Source of the DNA: Scatomorpha stercorigallinarum
GTDB lineage: Bacteria; Bacillota; Clostridia; Oscillospirales; Oscillospiraceae
Length of the DNA: 64,000 bases
Assembly: GCA_944387865.1 (NCBI GenBank)
Contig: CALXGN010000007.1
Span: 1-64,000 of the forward strand
Reading direction: 5' to 3'
Shown: in pieces, positions 31,638 through 40,061 of the stretch
Numbering within the stretch: the stretch's first letter is position 1
Layout of the letters: the number at the start of each line of letters is the position of its first letter
Position numbers and translations under genes: made by a program
The notes under the pieces: model-generated
What the model saw: only the letters and a program-made list of their open reading frames with translations
Told to the model about the DNA's origin: nothing
Databases searched by the model: none

Positions 31638-31874
31638 TCAGCGCAGCAGGAAGGGCAGGGCGTAGTCCGCCACGGCGACGGAGACGTCCGGCGCGGGGCG
31701 GGCGAGGATGAGCGAGCCGCCCTCCCCGGGGAAGAGCTCCAGCTCCGTGCGCGGCCAGGGGGAGAGGCCGCGCTCCGCGAGCGCGCGGCGCACGAGGGCG
31801 GCGGCGGAGCGCATGTCCGGCTCGCCGGGGACGAAAAGGGCCGCCGAGGCGGCGGTGGCGCATATGATCTCCAT
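31638..31874 (-). CDS. Small protein of unknown function, 78 residues
   Basis: An ORF beginning with ATG 7 nt after GGAGGT. The product (MEIICATAASAALFVPG at the start, PDVSVAVADYALPFLLR at the end) has no recognised family; it looks like a compact alpha/beta domain with a predicted helix (DMRSAAALVRRALAERG) and beta strands. A possible promoter is TTGACG (31925-31920) with an 18-bp spacer to GATGAT (31901-31896). It is a single gene divergent from the NUDIX-wal operon. Coding status rests on the strong ribosome-binding site and position. Confidence 0.6.
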   Translation of the reverse strand: MEIICATAASAALFVPGEPDMRSAAALVRRALAERGLSPWPRTELELFPGEGGSLILARPAPDVSVAVADYALPFLLR

Positions 31875-32045
31875 GGTCGATACCTCCGTGCTGCTATCAT
31901 CGCCCCATCCGGCGCCCGCCGTCAAGTTTAAAATACTGGCAGGGGAGGGGACTTGCCACAACGGTTGACAAAGGGCCGCAGGATGGATATATTGGGAGGC
32001 GCGGGGAGGCCGGCGGCGCATCGGCGCAAAAAGGCGGCTCCGCTG

Positions 32046-32074
32046 TTGTTTTGTCCGGCGGGATATGGTAAAAT
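32046..32074 (+). promoter_or_regulatory. Promoter of the NUDIX-wal operon
   Basis: TTGTTT (32046-32051), a 17-bp spacer and TAAAAT (32069-32074), 33 bp upstream of the NUDIX start. Nothing else was recognised in 31926-32045. Confidence 0.7.
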
Positions 32075-32106
32075 GACGGTGAGCATATTGAAGCGGAGGC
32101 ACTGCT

Positions 32107-32646
32107 ATGGCTTTTGAAAAGCGGATAGACGGCAAGACGCTCTATGAGGGCGTGATCGTGAACGTACACATGGACCGCGCGCAGCTGGTGGACGGAGACG
32201 TCGTCCGGCGCGAGGTGGTGGAGCACCCCGGCGGCGTGACGGTGATACCCGTGGAGCCGGACGGCACCGTCTGGTGCGTGAGGCAGTTCCGCTATCCCTT
32301 CCAGCGCGAGATGCTGGAGACGCCGGCGGGCAAGCTGGAGCGCGGGGAGGACCCCGCCGAGTGCGCCCGGCGCGAGCTCTCGGAGGAGACGGGGTTGACG
32401 GCGGACGAGCTCGTCGACCTGGGGAGATGCTGCACCTCGCCGGGATTTTCGACGGAGGTGCTGCACATTTACCTCGCCCTGGGGCTGCACCAGGGGCAGG
32501 CGCACCTGGACCCGGGGGAATTTCTGAACGTGGAAAAACACCCGCTCGCGGAGCTGTCGCAGATGGTGATGAGCGGGGAGATAGACGACGCCAAGACCAT
32601 GATCGCCGTGCTGAAGGCGGAAAAATATCTGGAGGGCAGGAAATGA
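32107..32646 (+). CDS. NUDIX hydrolase, ADP-ribose pyrophosphatase type
   Basis: A 179-residue enzyme expected to hydrolyse ADP-ribose to AMP and ribose 5-phosphate. The NUDIX box runs Gly75-Leu97 (GKLERGEDPAECARREL, then SEETGL) with the metal-binding RELxEExG core. The upstream ETPAG and the downstream FSTEVLHIYLALGL strand match the NudF/YqkG group. It starts the operon and its TGA overlaps the walR ATG (ATGA), so translation is coupled. Confidence 0.93.
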   Translation: MAFEKRIDGKTLYEGVIVNVHMDRAQLVDGDVVRREVVEHPGGVTVIPVEPDGTVWCVRQFRYPFQREMLETPAGKLERGEDPAECARRELSEETGLTADELVDLGRCCTSPGFSTEVLHIYLALGLHQGQAHLDPGEFLNVEKHPLAELSQMVMSGEIDDAKTMIAVLKAEKYLEGRK

Positions 32647-33344
32647 ACAACAAGGTGCTCATCGTCGATGACGAGCGGGCGATAGTGGACATCCTCAAGT
32701 ACAACCTGGAGAAAAACGGCATGACGGCCGTCTGCGCCTACGACGGCGGGGAGGGGCTGCGCCTGGCGCGCGAGAGCGATCCGGACGTGATACTGTTAGA
32801 CGTGATGCTGCCGGTGATGGACGGCTTCGAGGTCTGCCGCACGCTGCGCGCGGAGGGCAACAACGTCCCGATAATCATGATAACCGCGCGCGAGGAGGAG
32901 ACGGACAAGGTTTTCGGCCTCGAGCTGGGGGCGGACGACTACATCACCAAGCCATTTTCCATGCGCGAGGTGGTGGCGCGCGTCCGCACCAACATGCGCC
33001 GGGCCGTGGCGATGGCCCCGCAGAGCGCGCCGGAGCCCTCCGGCGACCAGCTGCGGGCCAAGGACCTGACGATAGACAAGGCGCGGCACGCCGTTTTCAA
33101 GGACGGGAAGGAGATCGAGCTCACGCAGCGCGAGTATGAGCTGATACTCTACCTGGCGGAGAACCCGGGCAAGGTCATCTCCCGCGAGGAGCTGATGAGC
33201 CGCGTCTGGCAGTACGACTACTATGGCGACCTGCGGGCCGTGGATGTGGCCATCAGGCGGCTGCGCGAGAAGCTGGAGCCCAACCCCTCGGAGCCCGAGT
33301 ACGTGATGACCAAGCGCGGCGCGGGCTACTACTTCGCCGACTGA
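32643..33344 (+). CDS. walR: Response regulator WalR (YycF)
   Basis: A 233-residue OmpR/PhoB-type regulator. The receiver domain (1-118) has the acid pocket DDE (9-11), phosphoacceptor Asp53 (LLDVMLPVMDGFE) and Lys102 (ITKPF). The winged-helix DNA-binding domain (about 135-232) has LTQREYELILYLAENPG and VDVAIRRLREKLE. Genes behind it (walK, walH, walI, walJ) identify it as WalR, the essential regulator of cell-wall hydrolases in low-GC Gram-positives. The start at 32643 is the ATG overlapping the NUDIX stop; the open frame extends further up but only as a shadow. Confidence 0.95.
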   Translation: MNNKVLIVDDERAIVDILKYNLEKNGMTAVCAYDGGEGLRLARESDPDVILLDVMLPVMDGFEVCRTLRAEGNNVPIIMITAREEETDKVFGLELGADDYITKPFSMREVVARVRTNMRRAVAMAPQSAPEPSGDQLRAKDLTIDKARHAVFKDGKEIELTQREYELILYLAENPGKVISREELMSRVWQYDYYGDLRAVDVAIRRLREKLEPNPSEPEYVMTKRGAGYYFAD

Positions 33345-33347
33345 CGC

Positions 33348-34832
33348 ATGAAGCAGCAGGAGGGGAAAAAGCGCGCGCGCTCGGGGCTCGTGAGCCTTTA
33401 CACCAAGCTCGTGCTCATCATATTCGTGCTAATCATCGCGCTGATGGCCGTCACCGGCGTGTTCCTCACGCGCGGCGTCAGCAGCTTTTACACGAACGAC
33501 TTCTACGACCAGATGCAGCAGGTGTTCTCCAGCACGGGGCTGGCGGAGGACCTGCGCGACAGCGCGGCCGCCGGCGACTATGAGCATATGGCGGCCATCA
33601 TCCGCACCTACGCCGGACAGCTGGGCATCGACTCGGGGACGAGGAACTTCCACATCCTTGCCGGGGACACGGGGGCCTGGCTGGCCGGCAGCACCCAGCC
33701 GGAGAACGGCGTGGAGATCACGCCCAACATCGTCACCGCCATCGGGGGCGGCAACGGGTATGACTATGACCCCGGCGCGGACTATATGGACGTGGCGCTG
33801 CCCATCGATAGCGGCAGCAACGGCTATATCATCTACGTTGTGGACAACAAAGCCACCATGGAGAGCCTCAACGCGCAGCTCATCAGCATCATCGTGGACG
33901 CGCTCGTGGTGGGCCTGGTCATCTCCGTGCTGCTGTGCCTGATCCTGGCGCGGGCCATCACCTCGCCCATCCAGGACCTCACCCGGGCGGCGGAGAAGGT
34001 GGCCGGCGGCGACTTCACGGACAAGGTGGAGAACGACTCCAAAGACGAGATCGGCGTGCTCACCCGCACGTTCAACGACATGGCCGGGCAACTTGAGGAC
34101 ACGCTGGACGACCTGACGAAGTCCGAGCAGATGCGGCGCGAATTCGTGGCCAACGTCTCGCACGAGCTGCGCACGCCCATCACCAGCGTCCGCAGCTACG
34201 CCGAGACGCTGGAGGACGAGCCGGACATGCCGGAGGACACGCGCCAGCGCTTCCTGGAGGTCATACTCAACGAGAGCGACCGCATGACGAAGATCGTACA
34301 GGACCTGCTGACGCTCTCGCGCTTCGACGCGGGCAGCATCGAGTTTTCCTTTGACGAATTCAGCTTTGAGAAGTCCGTGCGCGACGTCTATAACGCCATG
34401 GCCATGGAGGCGCAGGCGCACGGGCACAACTTCGTGCTCGAGCTGGAGCCGAACATGCCGCGCATCCGTGGCGACCGCCAGCGCGTGGAGCAGGTGCTCA
34501 TCAACATGGTCTCCAACGCCGTCAAATACACCAAGGACGGCGGGCAGATCAGCGTCAGCGCCGGCACGAAGAAGGGCGAGGTCTGGTGTACCGTGCGCGA
34601 CAACGGCATCGGCATCCCCTCCGAGGACACGGGCAAGGTGTTCGACCGCTTCTACCGCGTGGACAAGGCGCGCAGCCGCGAGAGCGGCGGCACGGGCCTG
34701 GGGCTCTCGATAGCGCAGGAGATCGTCGTCCGCCACGGCGGGCGCATCGAGCTGCAGAGCAGGCTGGGGCACGGCACAACGATAACCGTCTATTTGCCCG
34801 TGGAGGGGCCGAAGGATGAAAAACATCGCTGA
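33348..34832 (+). CDS. walK: Sensor histidine kinase WalK (YycG)
   Basis: A 494-residue membrane kinase. There are two transmembrane helices (about 21-42 and 178-203) flanking an extracellular sensor domain. A HAMP domain follows (SPIQDLTRAAEKVAGGDF), then HisKA with the phosphorylated His in FVANVSHELRTPITSVRSYAE, and HATPase with N box (NMVSNAVKYT), G1 (DNGIGIP), F box (FDRFYRVD) and G2 (GGTGLGLSIAQ). The intracellular PAS domain of Bacillus WalK is absent, as in many Clostridia. It starts 3 bp after walR. Confidence 0.95.
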   Translation: MKQQEGKKRARSGLVSLYTKLVLIIFVLIIALMAVTGVFLTRGVSSFYTNDFYDQMQQVFSSTGLAEDLRDSAAAGDYEHMAAIIRTYAGQLGIDSGTRNFHILAGDTGAWLAGSTQPENGVEITPNIVTAIGGGNGYDYDPGADYMDVALPIDSGSNGYIIYVVDNKATMESLNAQLISIIVDALVVGLVISVLLCLILARAITSPIQDLTRAAEKVAGGDFTDKVENDSKDEIGVLTRTFNDMAGQLEDTLDDLTKSEQMRREFVANVSHELRTPITSVRSYAETLEDEPDMPEDTRQRFLEVILNESDRMTKIVQDLLTLSRFDAGSIEFSFDEFSFEKSVRDVYNAMAMEAQAHGHNFVLELEPNMPRIRGDRQRVEQVLINMVSNAVKYTKDGGQISVSAGTKKGEVWCTVRDNGIGIPSEDTGKVFDRFYRVDKARSRESGGTGLGLSIAQEIVVRHGGRIELQSRLGHGTTITVYLPVEGPKDEKHR

Positions 34833-36117
34833 AAAGCCGCGCCGCCGGCTGAAAAAGGGCACGGTGAGCGCCCTGCAGGACCTGGCTATCGTCCTGCTGC
34901 TGGTGCTGGGCGTGGCGCTGAGCGCCGCCGGCGGGCTGCTGCCGGCGGACGTCGTCGCCGGCTGGCTGGCCGGGAAGGCGCAGAGCGGGGAGGAGGCGGA
35001 CGAGGGCTATGCCCCCGCCGCCGCGCCCTACTGCATCGTCCTCACGCCGGAGGACGGCGCGCACTGCGCCGTGATGTACAGCGGCGAGGAACTGGCAGAG
35101 ACCTACGGGCGGTTCTCCGCCATGCTGGGCGAGGCGCTGGGCTCCTCCTTCGGCGCCGAGGCCGTCACCGAGGACGACTGGCGCGCCGCGCTCGGCGGGC
35201 AGGGCGTATATTTCGACTTTTACAATGATTTCCTGCTATCGACTTACGCCATCTGGCTGGGTACGACGATGACGGGCGACTCCTCCGGGCACACGGCCCG
35301 GCGCATCTGCCTGGCCATCGAGGACGGGGCTGTGGCGCTCTATTACGTGCGCCCGCGGGCCAACGACGGGCGCTATTATTTCCGCTGCGAGACGGCCCTG
35401 CCGGCGGACGCGCTGGCAGGGCAGCTGAGCTCCGCCGTGCCGAACGGGGCGGAGTTCCGCTTCGAGCGCGCGGGCTATGAGCACATCGACCCGTATTTTG
35501 TGATGACGGCGGACACGCCGCAGGTCTATTCCGCCACGGCGCACAGCTCCTTTGCCGACCTGGGCGAGGCGGCGGCCATGGACGCCTTCGGCATGAACAG
35601 CTATCTGGCGCAGAGCTACCCGGAATCCGACGGCACGCTGGTCTGGGTGGACGGGGAGAGCACGATGCGCGTGGGCACGGACGGGACGGTGTATTATTCC
35701 TCCCCCCAGCCTGAGCCGGGCGAGGTGGAGAGGCTGGGGCCGGCGGCGGCCATTGAACTGGGCCGGGCGCTGGTGGAAGCCACGCTGGGGCGCGTCAGCG
35801 GCGGCGCGCAGGTGCAGCTCTCCTATATCGTGTTCGACGAGAGCGCGGAGGCCTATGAGCTGTGGTTCAGCTATTCGCTGAACGGCCTGCCGGTGGAACT
35901 GCCGGGTGGGCAGAACGCGGCGGTGATAAGGCTCGTGGGGAGGACGGTCTACGACGTGGAGCTGCGCTTCAGGGCGTATACGCTTGAAAACGCCACCGAG
36001 AACGTCCTGCCCGTGGACATGGCCGCCTCCATCGCCGACGCCGCCGGCGGCGGGGAGCCGCGGCTCTCGTACATCGACGGCGCGGAGGGCGTGACGGTCA
36101 ACTGGCCGGTCAAGTGA
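34816..36117 (+). CDS. walH: WalH (YycH)-like regulator of WalK
   Basis: A 433-residue membrane-anchored protein with a cytoplasmic basic start and one transmembrane helix at about 20-42 (LQDLAIVLLLVLGVALSAAGG). The rest is extracellular with repeated mixed alpha/beta segments and no catalytic motif. The call rests on position immediately after walK (17-bp overlap) and on topology; sequence resemblance to Bacillus YycH is low by eye. In Bacillus, WalH and WalI form a complex restraining WalK. Confidence 0.7.
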   Translation: MKNIAEKPRRRLKKGTVSALQDLAIVLLLVLGVALSAAGGLLPADVVAGWLAGKAQSGEEADEGYAPAAAPYCIVLTPEDGAHCAVMYSGEELAETYGRFSAMLGEALGSSFGAEAVTEDDWRAALGGQGVYFDFYNDFLLSTYAIWLGTTMTGDSSGHTARRICLAIEDGAVALYYVRPRANDGRYYFRCETALPADALAGQLSSAVPNGAEFRFERAGYEHIDPYFVMTADTPQVYSATAHSSFADLGEAAAMDAFGMNSYLAQSYPESDGTLVWVDGESTMRVGTDGTVYYSSPQPEPGEVERLGPAAAIELGRALVEATLGRVSGGAQVQLSYIVFDESAEAYELWFSYSLNGLPVELPGGQNAAVIRLVGRTVYDVELRFRAYTLENATENVLPVDMAASIADAAGGGEPRLSYIDGAEGVTVNWPVK

Positions 36118-36118
36118 T

Positions 36119-36958
36119 ATGGATAAGTTCAAGGCTAAAAACTTCATAATCATCGTGCTGCTGCTGATGGACGCCATACTGCTCGCGCTCATCGGCGCGG
36201 ACATGGCGCGCTCGGCGTCATCACGGCGCGCGGCGCTGGAGGGGGCGGTGGACGTCCTCGAAGAGAACGGCATCAGCGTGGCCGGGGAGATGGAGCTGCC
36301 CGAGGGGCCGGTGTACGTCTACTCCACGGCGCGCGACGAGCAGCTGGAGCGGCAGCATGTGGACGCCCTGCTGGGCGAGAGCGAATACACGGACCTCGGC
36401 GGCAGCATCATCACGTACTACGCGCTGGACGGGAGCGGCGAGGCCACTTTCCGCGGCGTCGGCGGCATACAGGTGCGCCTTGGGGGCCGCAGCGCCGGCG
36501 ACGTGCCCGACGCCGAGGCCGAGGCGCGGCAGATGGCCGCCGACCTGGGCATCGAGGTGCTCTCCGGCAGCGGCACGGCGCAGGTGAACATGAGCGGGGA
36601 CGGCGGCAGCGTGGTGCTCTTCTGCGCGCACGAGGGCGTGCTCATCGCCAACTGCCGGCTGGTCTTCACGTTCGGCGGGGACTCCGTCGTCATCGAGGGC
36701 ACGAGGCCGCTGGACACCGTTTCCCCCTCCGGGGAGGCGGAGCTGCTGGACGCGCCCACTTCGCTGATGCGCTTCCTGGAGCTCCTGCGGGAGCGGGGGC
36801 AGGTGTGCTCGGAGATCCGCTCCTTTACGCTGGCATATTTCTTCACCGCCACGGCCGCCGGCGACGGCACGCTGGAGCCCGTGTGGCGCATCGTCACGGA
36901 CACGGGGGATTTTTACCTGAACGCCATCACCGGCGCGAGCGTGGACAACGTCGGCTGA
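36119..36958 (+). CDS. walI: WalI (YycI)-like regulator of WalK
   Basis: A 279-residue protein starting MDKFKAKNFIIIVLLLMDAILLALIG, the short charged-then-hydrophobic anchor typical of YycI. The extracellular part ends with a YycI-like domain (ETQ-poor; LEPVWRIVTDTGDFYLNAITGASVDNVG resembles PepSY/YycI ends). It starts 1 bp after the walH stop codon. Together with WalH it is expected to tune WalK activity at the membrane. No terminator follows, but a new promoter appears at 37052. Confidence 0.75.
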   Translation: MDKFKAKNFIIIVLLLMDAILLALIGADMARSASSRRAALEGAVDVLEENGISVAGEMELPEGPVYVYSTARDEQLERQHVDALLGESEYTDLGGSIITYYALDGSGEATFRGVGGIQVRLGGRSAGDVPDAEAEARQMAADLGIEVLSGSGTAQVNMSGDGGSVVLFCAHEGVLIANCRLVFTFGGDSVVIEGTRPLDTVSPSGEAELLDAPTSLMRFLELLRERGQVCSEIRSFTLAYFFTATAAGDGTLEPVWRIVTDTGDFYLNAITGASVDNVG

Positions 36959-37051
36959 GCGCGCACATTGAACGTTTTGTGCAGAAAGACGAAGCGCAGA
37001 GCGGCAAATTGGGCAGAAGGGCATAAGATGCGCTCAAAAGGCGCGCAAGTC

Positions 37052-37080
37052 TTGAACATTTGGCAGATATGTGTTAAAAT
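37052..37080 (+). promoter_or_regulatory. Promoter of murA
   Basis: TTGAAC (37052-37057), a 17-bp spacer and TAAAAT (37075-37080), about 85 bp upstream of the murA TTG start. Confidence 0.75.
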
Positions 37081-37166
37081 ACTTTGTTAGTATAGGTTCA
37101 TTGCGGACACAATACAGTCAACAGGTTCACAAGGGTCCCGGCCCATGCTTTGGAAGGTGTGAGACT

Positions 37167-38468
37167 TTGGAAAAATATGTTATCAGGGGCGGACGCCAGC
37201 TCCACGGCGAGATCGAAGTGAGCGGGGCGAAGAACGCCGCTGTGGCTATCATACCCGCCGCCCTGATGGTGGACGGCGTGTGCCGGCTGGAAAACATCCC
37301 GCAGATCAGCGACGCGGACATGCTGCTGACGATACTTGAGCATCTGGGCGCCAGGGTGCGCACGGTGAACAAGAGCACGGTGGAGATCGACTGCACGGAC
37401 GTGCGCTACACGGACGCGCCCTATGACCTGATGCGCAAGATACGCGCGTCGTATTACCTCATCGGCGCTATGCTCGGGCGCTTCGGCGCGGCCAAGACCA
37501 CCATGCCCGGCGGCTGCAACCTGGGCGCGCGGCCCATCGACCAGCACATCAAGGGCATGGAGGCCCTGGGGGCGGAGGTCGAGGTCGCCGGCGGATTCGT
37601 CTATGCCAGCACGCCGGACGGCCTGCTGCACGGCTCGCGCATCTATCTGGACAAGGTGTCCGTGGGCGCGACGATGAACATCATCCTCGCGGCCTCCCTG
37701 GCCCGCGGGCGGACGGTGATAGAGAACTGCGCCAAGGAGCCGCATATCGTCGACCTGGCGAACTTCCTCAACTCCATGGGCGCGGACGTGCGCGGCGCGG
37801 GCACCGATTCCATCAAGGTCAACGGCGTGGAGCGCCTGCACGGCGGCAGCTACACCATCATCCCCGACCAGATCGAGGCGGGCACCTACATGGTGGCCTG
37901 CGCGGCGGCCGGCGGCGAGGTGAAGATCAAGAACGTCATCCCCCGCCATCTGGAGAGCATCAGCGCCAAGCTGCGCGAGATGGGCGTCGTCATCATCGAG
38001 GGCGAGGACTCCGTGGTCGTCAAGAGCAGCGGCAAGCTGCGCCGCGTGAACGTCAAGACCATGCCCTACCCCGGATTCCCGACGGACATGCAGCCGCAGG
38101 TGGCCACGGCGCTCTGCCTGGCCAACGGCACCAGCGTCATCACCGAGGGCATCTATGACAACCGCTTCAAGTACACGAACGAGCTGCGCAAGATGGGCGC
38201 GCAGATACAGGTGGACGGCCGCACGGCCGTCATCGAGGGCGTGGAGCGCCTGACGGGCGCGCCGGTGGCCGCCTGCGACCTGCGCGCGGGCGCGGCGATG
38301 GTCATCGCCGGCCTCTGTGCCGAGGGCACGACCTATGTGGAGGACATCCACTACATCGAGCGCGGGTATGAGAACTTCGTGGGCAAGCTGCGCAGCCTGG
38401 GCGCGGACATCGCCCTCGTCTCCGAGCCAGACGAGCCCGGCAGCGTCAAGAGCGCGAGCGCCGGCTGA
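37167..38468 (+). CDS. murA: UDP-GlcNAc 1-carboxyvinyltransferase MurA
   Basis: A 433-residue enzyme adding enolpyruvate from PEP to UDP-GlcNAc, the first committed step of peptidoglycan synthesis. Key features are SGAKNAAVAIIPA with Lys22 and Asn23, and the flexible loop PGGCNLGARPIDQH with the catalytic and fosfomycin-target Cys117. The TTG start at 37167 has GGAAGGTG about 7 nt upstream; the upstream open frame is not MurA-like. It sits between walI and walJ, an uncommon insertion that links the wall-stress regulator to wall synthesis. Its stop overlaps the walJ start by 1 bp. Confidence 0.95.
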   Translation: MEKYVIRGGRQLHGEIEVSGAKNAAVAIIPAALMVDGVCRLENIPQISDADMLLTILEHLGARVRTVNKSTVEIDCTDVRYTDAPYDLMRKIRASYYLIGAMLGRFGAAKTTMPGGCNLGARPIDQHIKGMEALGAEVEVAGGFVYASTPDGLLHGSRIYLDKVSVGATMNIILAASLARGRTVIENCAKEPHIVDLANFLNSMGADVRGAGTDSIKVNGVERLHGGSYTIIPDQIEAGTYMVACAAAGGEVKIKNVIPRHLESISAKLREMGVVIIEGEDSVVVKSSGKLRRVNVKTMPYPGFPTDMQPQVATALCLANGTSVITEGIYDNRFKYTNELRKMGAQIQVDGRTAVIEGVERLTGAPVAACDLRAGAAMVIAGLCAEGTTYVEDIHYIERGYENFVGKLRSLGADIALVSEPDEPGSVKSASAG

Positions 38469-39256
38469 TGCGCGTAAGCATATTCGCCAGCGGCTCGTCG
38501 GGGAACTGCGCGCTTTTTTCCGCCGGCGGGACCAATATATTGATAGACGCGGGCATCTCCGCGCGGCGCGTCTGCGCCTTCCTCGCCGGGGAGGGGCTGA
38601 CGCCGCAGGAGCTGGACGGCGTGCTTATTACGCACGAGCACAGCGACCACGTCTCCGGGCTGCCGATGCTGCTCAAGCGCTTCCCGCTGCGCGTGCTGGC
38701 GCCGGGGCGCGCCGCCGGGCAGCTGCGCGCGCTCGTCCCCGGATACGGGGAATACATAGAAGAGATCGCGCCGGGCAGGGGCTTTGCCCTTGGCGGCGCG
38801 TATGTCTCACCATTTGCCACGCTGCACGACGCCGCGGGCAGCGTGGGATACAGGCTGGACGGCAAGGGCTGCTCCTTCGGCGTCTGCACCGACCTCGGCT
38901 GCGTGACGGACGAGGTGCTCGACACGCTCTGCGGCGTGGAGGGCGCGCTCATCGAGGCCAACCACGACGTGGGCATGCTCCGCCGCGGGCCGTATCCATA
39001 TCATCTCAAACGGCGCATCCTCTCCGACCACGGGCACCTCTGCAACGAGGACTGCGCCCAGCTGGCCGTCACGCTGGCGGCCGCCGGGGCGGAGACGCTG
39101 ATACTCGGCCACCTGAGCCGGCACAACAACACGCCGCAGGCGGCCTATGAGGCCGTCAGCGCCGCGCTCGCGGAGAGCGGGCAGGGGCGCTGCGAGCTGC
39201 TGGTGGCCCCGCCGCTGGGGCCGCTGGTGCTGGAGGAAAAGCGATGCTCGGCGTGA
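38468..39256 (+). CDS. walJ: WalJ (YycJ) metallo-beta-lactamase-fold protein
   Basis: A 262-residue MBL-fold hydrolase. The metal-binding signature is THEHSDHVSG (about 55-64), with further ligands in ATLHD, EANHD and LGHLSRHN. The N-terminus FASGSSGNCALFSAGGTNILIDAG is typical of YycJ/WalJ, linked in other Firmicutes to coordinating wall synthesis with DNA replication. It overlaps rlmH by 13 bp, as in many genomes. The substrate is unknown. Confidence 0.93.
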   Translation: MRVSIFASGSSGNCALFSAGGTNILIDAGISARRVCAFLAGEGLTPQELDGVLITHEHSDHVSGLPMLLKRFPLRVLAPGRAAGQLRALVPGYGEYIEEIAPGRGFALGGAYVSPFATLHDAAGSVGYRLDGKGCSFGVCTDLGCVTDEVLDTLCGVEGALIEANHDVGMLRRGPYPYHLKRRILSDHGHLCNEDCAQLAVTLAAAGAETLILGHLSRHNNTPQAAYEAVSAALAESGQGRCELLVAPPLGPLVLEEKRCSA

Positions 39257-39726
39257 CCTTCATCTGTGTGGGCAGGATGCGCGAGGCGCATTTCATCGCG
39301 GCCTTCGCGGAGTATGAAAAGCGGCTGGGCGCGCTCTGCCGCTTCGAGCTGAAGGAGATACCGGAGACGAAGCTGCCCGAGCGGCCGGCGGAGGCGGAGA
39401 TCGCCGCCGCGCTGAAAAAAGAGGGCGAGGCCATTGAAAAGGCGCTGCCCAGGGGCGCGCTCACCGTGGCCATGTGCATAGAGGGCCGGCAGACGCCCAG
39501 CGAGGGGCTGGCGCGGATGCTCGCCGCCGCCGCGGAGGGCGGCAGGCCGCGCGTCTGCTTCATCGTCGGCGGCTCCTACGGCCTGGACGAGGGACTGAAG
39601 CGCCGCGCGGACGTGAAGCTCTCGATGTCGGAGATGACGTTCCCGCACCACCTGGCGAGGGTGATGCTCGCCGAGCAGGTGTACCGGGCGCTCATGATAA
39701 ACAACGGCTCGCGCTATCACAAATGA
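39244..39726 (+). CDS. rlmH: 23S rRNA pseudouridine-1915 N3-methyltransferase RlmH
   Basis: A 160-residue SPOUT-class methyltransferase. The knot region is visible as FIVGGSYGLDEGLKRRADVKLSMSEMTFPHHLARVMLAEQVYRALMINNGSRYHK, which matches the RlmH SAM-binding knot and the invariant C-terminus ending in Y-H-K. It overlaps walJ, a neighbour relation conserved across Firmicutes. Confidence 0.96.
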   Translation: MLGVTFICVGRMREAHFIAAFAEYEKRLGALCRFELKEIPETKLPERPAEAEIAAALKKEGEAIEKALPRGALTVAMCIEGRQTPSEGLARMLAAAAEGGRPRVCFIVGGSYGLDEGLKRRADVKLSMSEMTFPHHLARVMLAEQVYRALMINNGSRYHK

Positions 39727-39743
39727 GCCGGGGAGGTCTTTGA

Positions 39744-40061
39744 ATGGAACATGTGCCGGAATGGAGCCGGGATCTGCCCGGGAAGCTCGCCGACAGCTGG
39801 CCGAAGGACGGAAAGGGCGGATATGTCGCCCCGGCCAAGCTCACGAGCTGCACGCAGCTCGACATGGGCGACGCCATCGTCGAGGGCCTGCTCGATTCGG
39901 CGGGGATACCGCACTTCAAGCGCTATCCGCACTATGGGGGCTTCGGCAACCTCATGCTCGGCATGAGCGCCGAGGGCGTGGACATCTACGTCCCCGAGAC
40001 GCTGCTGGAGGACGCGCGTAACATACTTGAAGGAGATGCAGTGAACGATGAGGAGCTATAA
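39744..40061 (+). CDS. DUF2007-like small protein
   Basis: A 105-residue protein with GGGAGGT 6 nt before the ATG. The segment from DAIVEGLLDSAGIPHFKRYPHYGGFGNLMLGMSAEGVDIYVPETLLEDARNIL matches the DUF2007 putative signal-transducing fold (a beta-alpha-beta unit with GG loop, then VDIYVPE). The biochemical role of this family is not known to me. It overlaps the start of the phosphohexomutase gene by 14 bp, so the two are co-expressed. Confidence 0.75.
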   Translation: MEHVPEWSRDLPGKLADSWPKDGKGGYVAPAKLTSCTQLDMGDAIVEGLLDSAGIPHFKRYPHYGGFGNLMLGMSAEGVDIYVPETLLEDARNILEGDAVNDEEL

